A stretch of 11,183 bases of DNA from Alphaproteobacteria bacterium UBA2903 (GTDB lineage: Bacteria > Pseudomonadota > Alphaproteobacteria > CAAGCB01 > CAG-977). The stretch spans positions 1-11,183 of the forward strand of contig DEDN01000015.1 of NCBI GenBank assembly GCA_002349565.1, given 5' to 3'. The notes beneath the pieces were generated by a model. It was not told the DNA's origin. It searched no databases and was given only the letters and a program-made list of their open reading frames with translations. Positions 1 through 6,114 of the stretch are shown one piece after another; the first letter of the stretch is position 1, and each line of letters begins with the position of its first letter. The position numbers and the translations under genes were made by a program.

Positions 1-20
1 GTAAACTTCTCTTTTGCCAT
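1..20 (-). CDS. tuf: Elongation factor Tu, first codons only (partial)
   Basis: Only the first six codons and part of the seventh lie in the window. Read on the minus strand from ATG at 20-18 they give MAKEKF, the usual N-terminus of alphaproteobacterial EF-Tu (E. coli has MSKEKF). EF-Tu is the GTPase that brings aminoacyl-tRNA to the ribosome. A purine-rich AGGGA lies about 10 bases upstream of the ATG. The identification rests on six residues plus context: the tRNA-Tyr/tRNA-Gly pair immediately upstream on the same strand is a known companion of tuf. The next window on the left should show the G-domain motif GHVDHGK shortly after this start. Confidence 0.75.
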
Positions 21-46
21 TTTGTAGATATCCCTATCCGTTAAAC

Positions 47-100
47 AAAAAGCCCCCTTATCGGCGGCCGCGAAAATGCAGGAAAAAAGTAAGGTGGGGC
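47..100 (-). terminator. Candidate terminator or attenuator between tRNA-Gly and tuf
   Basis: On the minus strand GCCCCACCTT (100-91) can pair with AAGGGGGC (59-52) if two bases bulge out, and five T residues follow (51-47). The loop is long, about 31 bases, and contains a NotI-like GCGGCCGC palindrome (64-71). The position suggests partial termination after the tRNAs and before tuf, but the long loop and bulge make this weak. It may simply be processed spacer. Confidence 0.25.
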
Positions 101-123
101 CCTTCGCTCTTTTCAAGCTTTAA

Positions 124-197
124 TGGAGCGGGTGATGGGAATCGAACCCACGTAGTAAGCTTGGAAGGCTTCTGCTCTACCATTGAGCTACACCCGC
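124..197 (-). tRNA. tRNA-Gly, anticodon TCC
   Basis: On the minus strand the gene begins GCGGGTG and ends CACCCGC, a perfect 7-bp acceptor stem, followed by discriminator T and an encoded CCA (126-124). The anticodon loop reads CTTCCAA, giving anticodon TCC. The T loop carries GGTTCGATTCC. The D-arm AGCTCAATGGTAGAGC is standard. It lies four bases downstream of tRNA-Tyr, so both come from one transcript and are separated by processing. Confidence 0.95.
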
Positions 198-201
198 AGG
201 A

Positions 202-287
202 TGGTGGATGGGGCTAGATTCGAACTAGCGTACGCTCACGCGGGCAGATTTACAGTCTGCTGCCATTAACCACTCGGCCACCCATCC
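202..287 (-). tRNA. tRNA-Tyr, anticodon GTA
   Basis: Reading the minus strand, the acceptor arms GGATGGG and CCCATCC pair fully, with discriminator A and encoded CCA (204-202). The anticodon loop contains GTA inside CTGTAAA. At 86 bases it has the long variable arm of class II tRNAs, as bacterial tRNA-Tyr does. The T-arm contains AGTTCGAATCT. It is the first gene after a recognisable promoter and heads the tRNA-Tyr, tRNA-Gly, tuf series. Confidence 0.95.
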
Positions 288-294
288 GTTCCAT

Positions 295-308
295 GTTGCA
301 AAAGCAAC
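295..308. repeat. Small inverted repeat in the tRNA-operon leader
   Basis: GTTGC and GCAAC flank a four-base AAAA spacer, forming a 5-bp hairpin between the promoter and the tRNA-Tyr 5' end. It could mark the start of the primary transcript or aid 5' processing. No function can be read from sequence alone. Confidence 0.4.
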
Positions 309-314
309 GCCTTT

Positions 315-344
315 TGAATACGGGATTTCGGGGGTGCTTGTCAA
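315..344 (-). promoter_or_regulatory. Promoter for the tRNA-Tyr/tRNA-Gly/tuf transcript
   Basis: On the minus strand there is a perfect -35 box TTGACA (344-339), an 18-base spacer and a -10-like TATTCA (320-315). Transcription would start near 308, about 20 bases before tRNA-Tyr. The strong -35 box fits a highly expressed stable-RNA operon. The -10 box is imperfect. Confidence 0.65.
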
Positions 345-429
345 TACAAAAAATGAAATTAAAGTCTTTTTCTTTTGAAAAAATGTGTTAAAACCGAGGG
401 CAAGACTTATTGATATAAAGGGTATGGTT

Positions 430-1194
430 ATGGCTAGACACGACAAAAAGAACGCTTTTCAGCCCCGCAAGCCCGAATCGAACACGGGAAAAGGACTGTG
501 GCTGTACGGCTACCACCCCGTTACGGCGGCTTTACAGAACCCGAATCGCACGGTTTTGCGCCTGCTGATGACCAAAGAAACGGCGTGCGAGCTGGCAAAC
601 ACTCTGCACAAAGAAGTCGAATACGAATCGGTTTCGCGCGCCTATCTAGACCAGCTGCTGCCCAAAGGCGCGGTGCATCAGGGCATTGCGGCGCTGGTTC
701 AGCCCCTGCCCGACTTTTATATAGACGATCTGCCCGAAAAAGAGTCTTCGCTGGTCGTTTTGCTGGATCAGGTAACCGACCCGCACAACGTCGGAGCTAT
801 TTTGCGTTCCGCCGCGGCGTTCGGCGCGGACGCGGTGCTGATAACGGAGCGCAACGCCCCCGAAGCAACGGGAACATTGGCAAAATCGGCATCGGGCGCG
901 CTGGAGCTTGTCCCCCTTGCCGCCGTGTCGAATCTGGCGCGGACAATGCAGGATTTAAAGGACAAAGGCTATTGGTGCGTCGGCATGGACGGGCGCGCGG
1001 ACAAAACGCTGCGTGAAGCGGATTTGCCGAAAAAAATCGTCCTTGTCATGGGATCAGAGGGCTACGGTCTGCGCCGTCTGACTGCCGAAAACTGCGATTT
1101 TATGGTCAAGCTGCCCATTTCCCCCAAAGTCGAAAGCCTGAACGTTTCGAACGCGGCAGCGATCGCTTTGTACGACTTAAGCCTGCGGCTTTAA
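430..1194 (+). CDS. rlmB: 23S rRNA 2'-O-ribose methyltransferase, RlmB/TrmH (SpoU) family
   Basis: A 254-residue SPOUT-class methyltransferase. Characterised RlmB uses S-adenosylmethionine to methylate the 2'-O of G2251 in the 23S rRNA peptidyl-transferase loop. The N-terminal SpoU substrate-binding domain opens with LWLYGYHPVTAAL (about 23-35). The three catalytic SpoU motifs follow: NVGAILR (120-126, with N120 and R126), GSEGYGLR (208-215) and SLNVSNAAAIALY (236-248), which form the trefoil-knot cofactor site. I chose ATG 430 because AAAGGG ends 7 bases before it; the in-frame GTG 385 and ATG 424 lack usable ribosome sites. The gene is divergent from the tRNA/tuf block. The exact target nucleotide cannot be fixed from sequence, so another TrmH-family specificity is possible. 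Confidence 0.9.
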   Translation: MARHDKKNAFQPRKPESNTGKGLWLYGYHPVTAALQNPNRTVLRLLMTKETACELANTLHKEVEYESVSRAYLDQLLPKGAVHQGIAALVQPLPDFYIDDLPEKESSLVVLLDQVTDPHNVGAILRSAAAFGADAVLITERNAPEATGTLAKSASGALELVPLAAVSNLARTMQDLKDKGYWCVGMDGRADKTLREADLPKKIVLVMGSEGYGLRRLTAENCDFMVKLPISPKVESLNVSNAAAIALYDLSLRL

Positions 1195-1255
1195 ACTTAT
1201 CTTAGCAATTTGGGGCTACTTCTAAAACATTGTGTTTTTAAAAAAGGATTCGGGA

Positions 1256-2893
1256 ATGTCGGAAAATACGGAAAGCAACACGCTGCAGGCGGGATGTTTG
1301 AAACGAATCGCGGAATCGACGCGGCATTTGTTCGAACGTTTGGGCGACAGCGCGGCGGAATTGGTCGCGGATGATCTTTCGACAGGCGGATTTTCCCTTA
1401 AAAGCAACAAAGTCCTGCACTCTTTTTTGATCGGCACGGCATTGGGAACTTTGTCCACGATTGCCGTATTGCATTGGACCGAACCCAGTCCCCAGGAACA
1501 GGAAAACGCCCAGCTGCTGGAGGAACGCGCCGCCGAAACGCCGTCCTTGACGCCGATTGCGGAAATCACCCTGCCCCTGACGCATGAATCGGTCGAAACA
1601 GCCGAAGCGGAAGAAACGGCTGAAACAGCCGAAAGCGAAGCCGAAGAAGCCCCCGTTCCCGACAGCCTTGAAAAATTCGAAGTCAAGCCGCGTGAAAGCT
1701 TGGCGGTTGTTTTGCGCCGCGCAGGCTTGACGAATCAGGAAAGCTACCAAGTCACGACGGCATTGTCTGACGTTTTGAATTTGAAACAAGTCCAAATCGG
1801 CGACACGGTTGAAGTCGGCACTACCAAAGACAAAGACGGAAACAATCATTTGCTTTCCGTTACGTTGGAAGACCGCCACGGCAACCGCTATACGGCGGCG
1901 CGCGGCGTGGAGGACGCGTTCGAAGCCTCCATGCTGCCGCCCGAAGTCACGCTCAAAGCCGAAATCGCGACGGGCGATATTGACGGCGCTTTTATCGTCA
2001 ACGCAAAGCAAAGCGGCATACCGACAAACGTGATATCCCAAATCATCTGGGCGTTTGACGGTCCCGTCGATTTTTCGCGCGATTTGCGCAAAGGCGATTC
2101 GTTCACCGCCGTTTTCAATAAAGAATACAACAAAGACAACGAACCGACGGGAAACGGGGAACTGTTGTACGCCGCGTTGAATTTGAAAACGACGGGAACA
2201 CACGAACGCTACCGCTATACGGACAGCAAAGGACACGAGGATTTTTACGACGAAAAGGGCAAAATCGCCCGCAAACTGTTTGTTATGCATCCGCTGAAAA
2301 AGCCGCGTCAAACGTCCCGCTTCGGACAAAGGAAGCACCCGATTCTGGGCTACAAGATTATGCATTGGGGAACGGATTTCGGCGCGCCGATAGGAACGCC
2401 AATCCGCGCGCCGGGCGAAGGCACGGTCACACAATCGGGACGCCGCGGTTCCTATGGTCGCTATGTGCAAATCAAGCACAATTCGGAATATTCGTCGGCG
2501 TATGCGCACATGAGCCGAATCGACGACAAAATTTACGTCGGCAAACGCGTCAAGGCGGGCGAAGTCATCGGCTATGTGGGCAACACGGGACGGTCGACGG
2601 GACCGCATCTGCATTGGGAGCTGATTAAAAACGGACAAAAAATCAACCCGACGACACAGCAGATTACGGCTCAGCGCAAACTGGTCGGCACGGAATTGAG
2701 CCTGTTTTTGGACGCACGTAACCAAATGCGTGAAAAACTGACGGATGAAACGGCGTATGCCAAAGCGGAAGCCCTGCCCGAAAGCCGCAAAATGGCATAT
2801 CAGGAACCGAAAAAAGTCAAAAAAGCAAAATCCGTCCGCAAACCGAAGACACAAAAAACGGCTTACCGCAGAACGAAATCCCCTCGGGGGTGA
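1256..2893 (+). CDS. Membrane-anchored M23 (LytM/DD-endopeptidase type) peptidoglycan hydrolase
   Basis: A 545-residue protein. A short cytoplasmic N-terminus leads into one membrane segment (about 53-72), then a Glu/Ala-rich periplasmic linker (about 75-145). A LysM/OapA-like region follows (about 134-185, ending QIGDTVEV). The catalytic M23 domain lies at about 350-470 with the complete zinc set: H370 and D374 in HWGTD, H418 in YAHMS, and HLH at 451-453. It should therefore be active, cutting peptide cross-links in peptidoglycan as MepM-type enzymes do, unlike degenerate LytM activators. The C-terminal tail is rich in Lys and Arg. ATG 1256 is supported by AAGGA at 1244-1248 with 7-base spacing; the in-frame GTG 1232 is less likely. 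It starts 61 bases after rlmB with no terminator between, so co-transcription is possible. The last codons run into a CCCCTCGGGG palindrome. Confidence 0.9.
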   Translation: MSENTESNTLQAGCLKRIAESTRHLFERLGDSAAELVADDLSTGGFSLKSNKVLHSFLIGTALGTLSTIAVLHWTEPSPQEQENAQLLEERAAETPSLTPIAEITLPLTHESVETAEAEETAETAESEAEEAPVPDSLEKFEVKPRESLAVVLRRAGLTNQESYQVTTALSDVLNLKQVQIGDTVEVGTTKDKDGNNHLLSVTLEDRHGNRYTAARGVEDAFEASMLPPEVTLKAEIATGDIDGAFIVNAKQSGIPTNVISQIIWAFDGPVDFSRDLRKGDSFTAVFNKEYNKDNEPTGNGELLYAALNLKTTGTHERYRYTDSKGHEDFYDEKGKIARKLFVMHPLKKPRQTSRFGQRKHPILGYKIMHWGTDFGAPIGTPIRAPGEGTVTQSGRRGSYGRYVQIKHNSEYSSAYAHMSRIDDKIYVGKRVKAGEVIGYVGNTGRSTGPHLHWELIKNGQKINPTTQQITAQRKLVGTELSLFLDARNQMREKLTDETAYAKAEALPESRKMAYQEPKKVKKAKSVRKPKTQKTAYRRTKSPRG

Positions 2894-2922
2894 GTTTTTA
2901 CGCCGCCCGTAAGGGGAAAAAG

Positions 2923-2992
2923 AATCGCAACTGCGCACCCGTGCCAACCAACTCCAAGATTGCCGCGCCCCTGCGGGGCTCGCAAGTTCGAT
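2923..2992 (+). repeat. Dispersed palindromic repeat, copy 1 (shorter, decayed ends)
   Basis: It begins AATCGCAACTGCG (2923-2935) and ends CTCGCAAGTTCGAT (2979-2992). It shares with copy 2 the 13-base left end, CCGTGCC-ACCAA in the middle, and an identical 21-base block (2958-2978) containing the core CCGCGCCCCTGCGGGG. Against copy 2 it lacks about 32 internal bases. Its end repeats now match at only 9 of 13 positions, so this copy looks older or internally deleted. Confidence 0.75.
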
Positions 2993-3014
2993 AAATGTTT
3001 GGAAAATAAAAAAG

Positions 3015-3117
3015 AATCGCAACTGCGAACGAAGTGAAGCAGTCCCGTGCAAGAATTGGCATCCGTGCCGACCAAGGCGGGGATTGCCGCGCCCCTGCGG
3101 GGTTCGCAATTGCGATT
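3015..3117 (+). repeat. Dispersed palindromic repeat, copy 2 (103 bp, intact terminal inverted repeats)
   Basis: The left end AATCGCAACTGCGAAC (3015-3030) and right end GTTCGCAATTGCGATT (3102-3117) are inverted repeats matching at 15 of 16 positions. Inside is a second dyad, CCCC-TGC-GGGG. Size, terminal inverted repeats and lack of coding content resemble a MITE- or REP-like non-autonomous element. No flanking target-site duplication is obvious. The tandem placement with copy 1 argues that the unit spreads or duplicates. Confidence 0.75.
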
Positions 3118-3158
3118 TTATTTAATTGTTTCGAATACTATTATTCTTATCCGCCATA

Positions 3159-3184
3159 AAAAAGCCCCCGTCAGGGGGCTTTTT
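3159..3184. terminator. Bidirectional rho-independent terminator
   Basis: An 11-bp perfect stem, AAAAAGCCCCC (3159-3169) against GGGGGCTTTTT (3174-3184), encloses the tetraloop GTCA. A-rich and T-rich flanks let it act on both strands. It therefore serves the M23 gene from the left and the cysteine-rich gene from the right. Confidence 0.93.
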
Positions 3185-3201
3185 GTCAGACAAGATCTTG
3201 G

Positions 3202-5457
3202 TTATTCACGATAGACGCAATAGCCTTTGCTGCACCGCTTTGCGGCAACGCAATCAGTATCCGTCTCGCATTTTTCCGTTGTTTCGACATTGCCGTTTTG
3301 ACTCTTAGGCTTGCATTTGTTTTTAGGCGAATCAAAGGCACAAACCTGTCCGCTCGGACATCCGGCTTCAGAACCGATTTGACATTCGCAAACATAGCTG
3401 TGCTTAGATGCATAGCACTTCGGCGTATTACCGGAACACGGATTGGGATCGCACAGCGAAACACATTTGTTGTTAGTGCATTTTTTGCTGCCTTCGCAAT
3501 CCGAATCCTTTTTACATCCCAGAGTTACACATGTATTCGTCGGTGTGCCGAATCGGCATTCATAACCAGCTCCGCAAGAATCTCCTGTACATTCACAATA
3601 GCATTTGTGATTTGTTGCATAAGTTTTTGGAGTTTTGCCGGAACAGGTTACTCCTGTACAGGCATCGATACATTTTTTAGATGAACACTTTTGTCCGCTG
3701 GTGCAATCGGAATCTTTTTTGCAGGCACGAGATTCGCATTTGTTCAAAGGAACATGAGTTCTGCATTCATAACCACTGTTGCAAGAGGTGTTCGTACATT
3801 CACAGCCGACAAAAGTATGGTTGTTGACAACACATTTCGGAGTTTGTCCCGAACAGGTATCTTCCCGACACAACGGCACGCATGAATGATCCGTACAACC
3901 ATCGTTATAGGATTTGCAATCGCTTCCCGTATCGCAGCGTCCCGCGGACAGCACGCATACATTGTTTTTGCAGTATTTGTGGCTGGGACAATGGATGTTG
4001 CCCGTGCATTCGACGCATTTCGATCCGTTCCAAGCGGGTTTGTCGGAGGGGCAAGAAACATCCACACACTTGCCGCAATCTTTTTCGCCCGACATGCCCT
4101 TGGTTTCCAAAGCCTGTTTCGCTCCGCAGGAGCTTACGGACGTCGAATAGCCCGACGGACATGCTTTCGGTTCGCATTTACCGCATTTTTTACCGTTGAC
4201 GGAACCGTCCGTTTTGAAATCGTACCCGCTGTCGCACGACATGACCGAAATGCTGTAGCCGCTCGGACACGATCCGGACGGAGTCGGGTCGGGATCGGGA
4301 CTCGGATTCGGATTGGGAGCGGGACCGTCGGGGGACGAACATGTATAGCACTCTTCCCCGTTCGGCGCCGTTCCGTCTGCTGTTTGGGTTCCGCTTTCGC
4401 AGGAAGCCGCTTTTCCGATATCCGCACAGCCGTTCAAAACGCATTCCCCGTTGACCAAATGGTAATCTGCGGGGCAAGAAGTGCAAGCTGCCGTCTCGCT
4501 GCTGTTTTCAACGCTTTCGGCACAGGTTAAACACGGCGTCGGGCAAGATTCGCATTCGCCCGTTTCTTTGTTGAGGGTATAGCCCTCGGGGCAGCCTTTG
4601 GCGACGCAAACGCCGTCAATCAAGTCGTATCCCGGCAGACAGTCGTCGCAGGTATTCGGATTCGAACACGATTTGCATCCCGTTCCGCACGGTTTGCAAG
4701 TGCCGTCGCTTTCGTCCAAATAATACCCGTCGCCGCAATCCTTTTTGACGCAAACGCCGTCAATCAAGTCGTATCCCGCATCGCATCCCGTACACGTCCC
4801 GTCGTCGCATTCCGCGCAATGCGGTGTTATTCCGCCGCACGAATTGCATTCATGGTTGCCGACATAGGTTCCTTCGGGGCAGTTCAGCGTTTCGCAATAA
4901 GAACTGGTCGTTCCCGCATTGGTGCAAACTTCGTCGCCGGAACAGTCGTAATTTCCGTTGCAAACGACGCAATCGCCCGAACCGTTGGACATCTTTCCGT
5001 CGGGACAGCGGCATTTTTGTCCCGCCGCGCAAGCAACGCATTGAATTTGCGTTCCCGACAGGCGGCATTCGTAAGCGGGTTCGCAGGAATCGCCTTCCTC
5101 GTCGCTTGCCTGCGTGCAGGCGCAGTAAGATTTGTGTCCCGATGTTTCAATCGCGCAAACGGGCGTGTTTTTCAATGTGGCGCATTTGACGCCTTTTTGC
5201 GTCTTTCCGTTTTCACACAGATATTTGCATATTTTCAGCGAGGAGCAGTATTCGTCATGGGCGCAATCGGCATCCGTCCCGCACGATTCGACGGAACGGC
5301 AGTTTTCATCGCCCTCCACACATTCGGAGTTGATGTTTTTGCCCTCAAACGACTTGGCAAAAATCGACGTCGGCACATCGCCCAGCTTGACGCTGACGGC
5401 GTATGCGGAAAAGGACAAACATCCCGCAATCAAAAACGCTGTCAAAAATTTTTTCAT
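3202..5457 (-). CDS. Large secreted cysteine-rich modular repeat protein
   Basis: I do not recognise a named family for the whole 751-residue chain. A signal peptide (MKKFLTAFLIAGCLSFSAYA, likely cut after residue 20) exports it; IAGC at 11-14 is a possible lipobox alternative. A hand count gives about 105 cysteines, 14 percent. In order: disulfide-rich N-terminal part (about 45-195); furin/VSP-like repeats with C-x2-C spacing and a twice-used GYDLIDGVCV (about 195-345); Pro/Asp/Asn linker (about 376-396); two CPSGYS...CGKC modules (about 395-465); three ~70-residue repeats (about 507-579, 580-647, 648-715) and a partial fourth to the end. Each long repeat holds an SDC-x5-C unit and a CSG-x-TPK segment. 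No hydrophobic C-terminal anchor or sorting signal is visible, so it is periplasmic or released. Disulfides imply oxidative folding. A surface adhesin or host-interaction role is only a guess. GGGGG at 5469-5465 is the likely ribosome site. Confidence 0.88.
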   Translation of the reverse strand: MKKFLTAFLIAGCLSFSAYAVSVKLGDVPTSIFAKSFEGKNINSECVEGDENCRSVESCGTDADCAHDEYCSSLKICKYLCENGKTQKGVKCATLKNTPVCAIETSGHKSYCACTQASDEEGDSCEPAYECRLSGTQIQCVACAAGQKCRCPDGKMSNGSGDCVVCNGNYDCSGDEVCTNAGTTSSYCETLNCPEGTYVGNHECNSCGGITPHCAECDDGTCTGCDAGYDLIDGVCVKKDCGDGYYLDESDGTCKPCGTGCKSCSNPNTCDDCLPGYDLIDGVCVAKGCPEGYTLNKETGECESCPTPCLTCAESVENSSETAACTSCPADYHLVNGECVLNGCADIGKAASCESGTQTADGTAPNGEECYTCSSPDGPAPNPNPSPDPDPTPSGSCPSGYSISVMSCDSGYDFKTDGSVNGKKCGKCEPKACPSGYSTSVSSCGAKQALETKGMSGEKDCGKCVDVSCPSDKPAWNGSKCVECTGNIHCPSHKYCKNNVCVLSAGRCDTGSDCKSYNDGCTDHSCVPLCREDTCSGQTPKCVVNNHTFVGCECTNTSCNSGYECRTHVPLNKCESRACKKDSDCTSGQKCSSKKCIDACTGVTCSGKTPKTYATNHKCYCECTGDSCGAGYECRFGTPTNTCVTLGCKKDSDCEGSKKCTNNKCVSLCDPNPCSGNTPKCYASKHSYVCECQIGSEAGCPSGQVCAFDSPKNKCKPKSQNGNVETTEKCETDTDCVAAKRCSKGYCVYRE
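4603..4634. repeat. Exact 32-bp intragenic direct repeat, copy A
   Basis: Identical base for base to 4747-4778 inside the cysteine-rich gene. On the coding strand it encodes GYDLIDGVCV. Exact identity, including third codon positions, points to recent duplication or gene conversion between modules. Confidence 0.9.
4747..4778. repeat. Exact 32-bp intragenic direct repeat, copy B
   Basis: The partner of 4603-4634, with starts 144 bp (48 codons) apart. The spacing is a whole number of codons, so slippage or recombination between the two copies would delete or add one in-frame module. Confidence 0.9.
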
Positions 5458-5532
5458 GGCTCTACCCCCAAAAAATATTTACTTTAGCTTTTATTATGGC
5501 AAAATTCGGAAGATTTTTAAAGAACTTTCAAG

Positions 5533-6114
5533 ATGTCCAAACGTTTTTATTTATTCCGTCACGGGCAGACGGACATGAACCTTGCCCGACGCTGGCAGGG
5601 TCGGCTGATTGACGCGCCGCTGAACCCGACGGGCATCCGTCAGGCGGAAGCTTTGGCGGACGCGCTGATTCCTTTGCGGATTCAAGCCGTGTTTTCGTCG
5701 CCTTTGCTGCGCGCCGTTCAAACGGCAAAAATCGTTGTTGCGAAAACAAACGCGCCTTTGTTTGTCGACGGCGACTTAATCGAGGGCTGCTTCGGCGAAG
5801 CGGAGGGAAAAACTTTACAGGAAATCCACGCGTTGTTTCCCGAATTGGCGGCGCGGTGGGAAAACTTGGATGACGACACGCTGGACACGCGGTTTCCGAA
5901 CGGAGAATCCAAGCGGGAAATCCAAACGCGGATTTTGCAAGCAATGACCCGCATTGCCGAAACACAGCCGTACGAACGCATCGGCATTTCCTGCCACAGC
6001 GCGGCTATCCGCTGCACAATGCTAGCGTTCGGGCAAAAGTATCCGCAGGTTCCGCACGGCGTTCCTTTTTGCTTGGAATGGGACGGAACGGCTTTTTCGG
6101 GGGAAAACAAATGA
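5533..6114 (+). CDS. Histidine phosphatase family protein (phosphoglycerate mutase-like)
   Basis: A 193-residue branch-1 histidine phosphatase. The phosphohistidine motif is FRHGQT with R9-H10-G11. The pocket residues expected in the family are present: R60 in SSPLLRA, acidic E84 in the EGCFGEAEG segment, and the second histidine H155 in SCHSAAIR. Length fits cobC/gpmB-type enzymes. Substrate cannot be deduced; relatives act on phosphoglycerate, alpha-ribazole phosphate, nucleotides or phosphoproteins. No cobalamin genes are nearby, which argues against CobC. The ribosome site before ATG 5533 is weak. The stop overlaps the next start as ATGA, so the two genes are translationally coupled. It diverges from the cysteine-rich gene across a 75-base interval. 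Confidence 0.9.
   Translation: MSKRFYLFRHGQTDMNLARRWQGRLIDAPLNPTGIRQAEALADALIPLRIQAVFSSPLLRAVQTAKIVVAKTNAPLFVDGDLIEGCFGEAEGKTLQEIHALFPELAARWENLDDDTLDTRFPNGESKREIQTRILQAMTRIAETQPYERIGISCHSAAIRCTMLAFGQKYPQVPHGVPFCLEWDGTAFSGENK

Larger units (their letters stand above)
2894..3201. other. 308-base gene-free interval between convergent genes
   Basis: No credible coding sequence is present. The interval is largely two copies of a palindromic dispersed repeat (about 2923-2992 and 3015-3117), followed by an AT-rich stretch (3118-3158) and a strong bidirectional terminator (3159-3184). A short TAAGGGGAAAAAG stretch precedes the first copy and may be an extension of the repeat. Confidence 0.7.

Noticed and set aside
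14..217. Plus-strand 67-codon open frame over tRNA-Gly
   Set aside because: It is antisense to the tRNA gene, and GDGNRTHVV is the usual artefact of translating tRNA complements. No ribosome site.
225..446. Minus-strand 73-codon open frame over tRNA-Tyr
   Set aside because: The frame translates tRNA-Tyr and its promoter; the WVAEWLMAADCKSA stretch is a well-known false translation of this tRNA.
1238..3109. 623-codon minus-strand open frame opposite the M23 gene
   Set aside because: The sense frame has complete M23 zinc motifs and a good ribosome site. The antisense frame is Arg/Phe-rich without motifs and also crosses the repeats.
3886..4530. 214-codon plus-strand open frame inside the cysteine-rich gene
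   Set aside because: It is antisense to regular cysteine repeats and has no domain or ribosome site.
3202..5457. Regularly spaced repeats read as a CRISPR or tandem DNA array
   Set aside because: The periodicity comes from cysteine codons in protein repeats; apart from the one 32-bp pair the DNA units are divergent and not separated by unique spacers.
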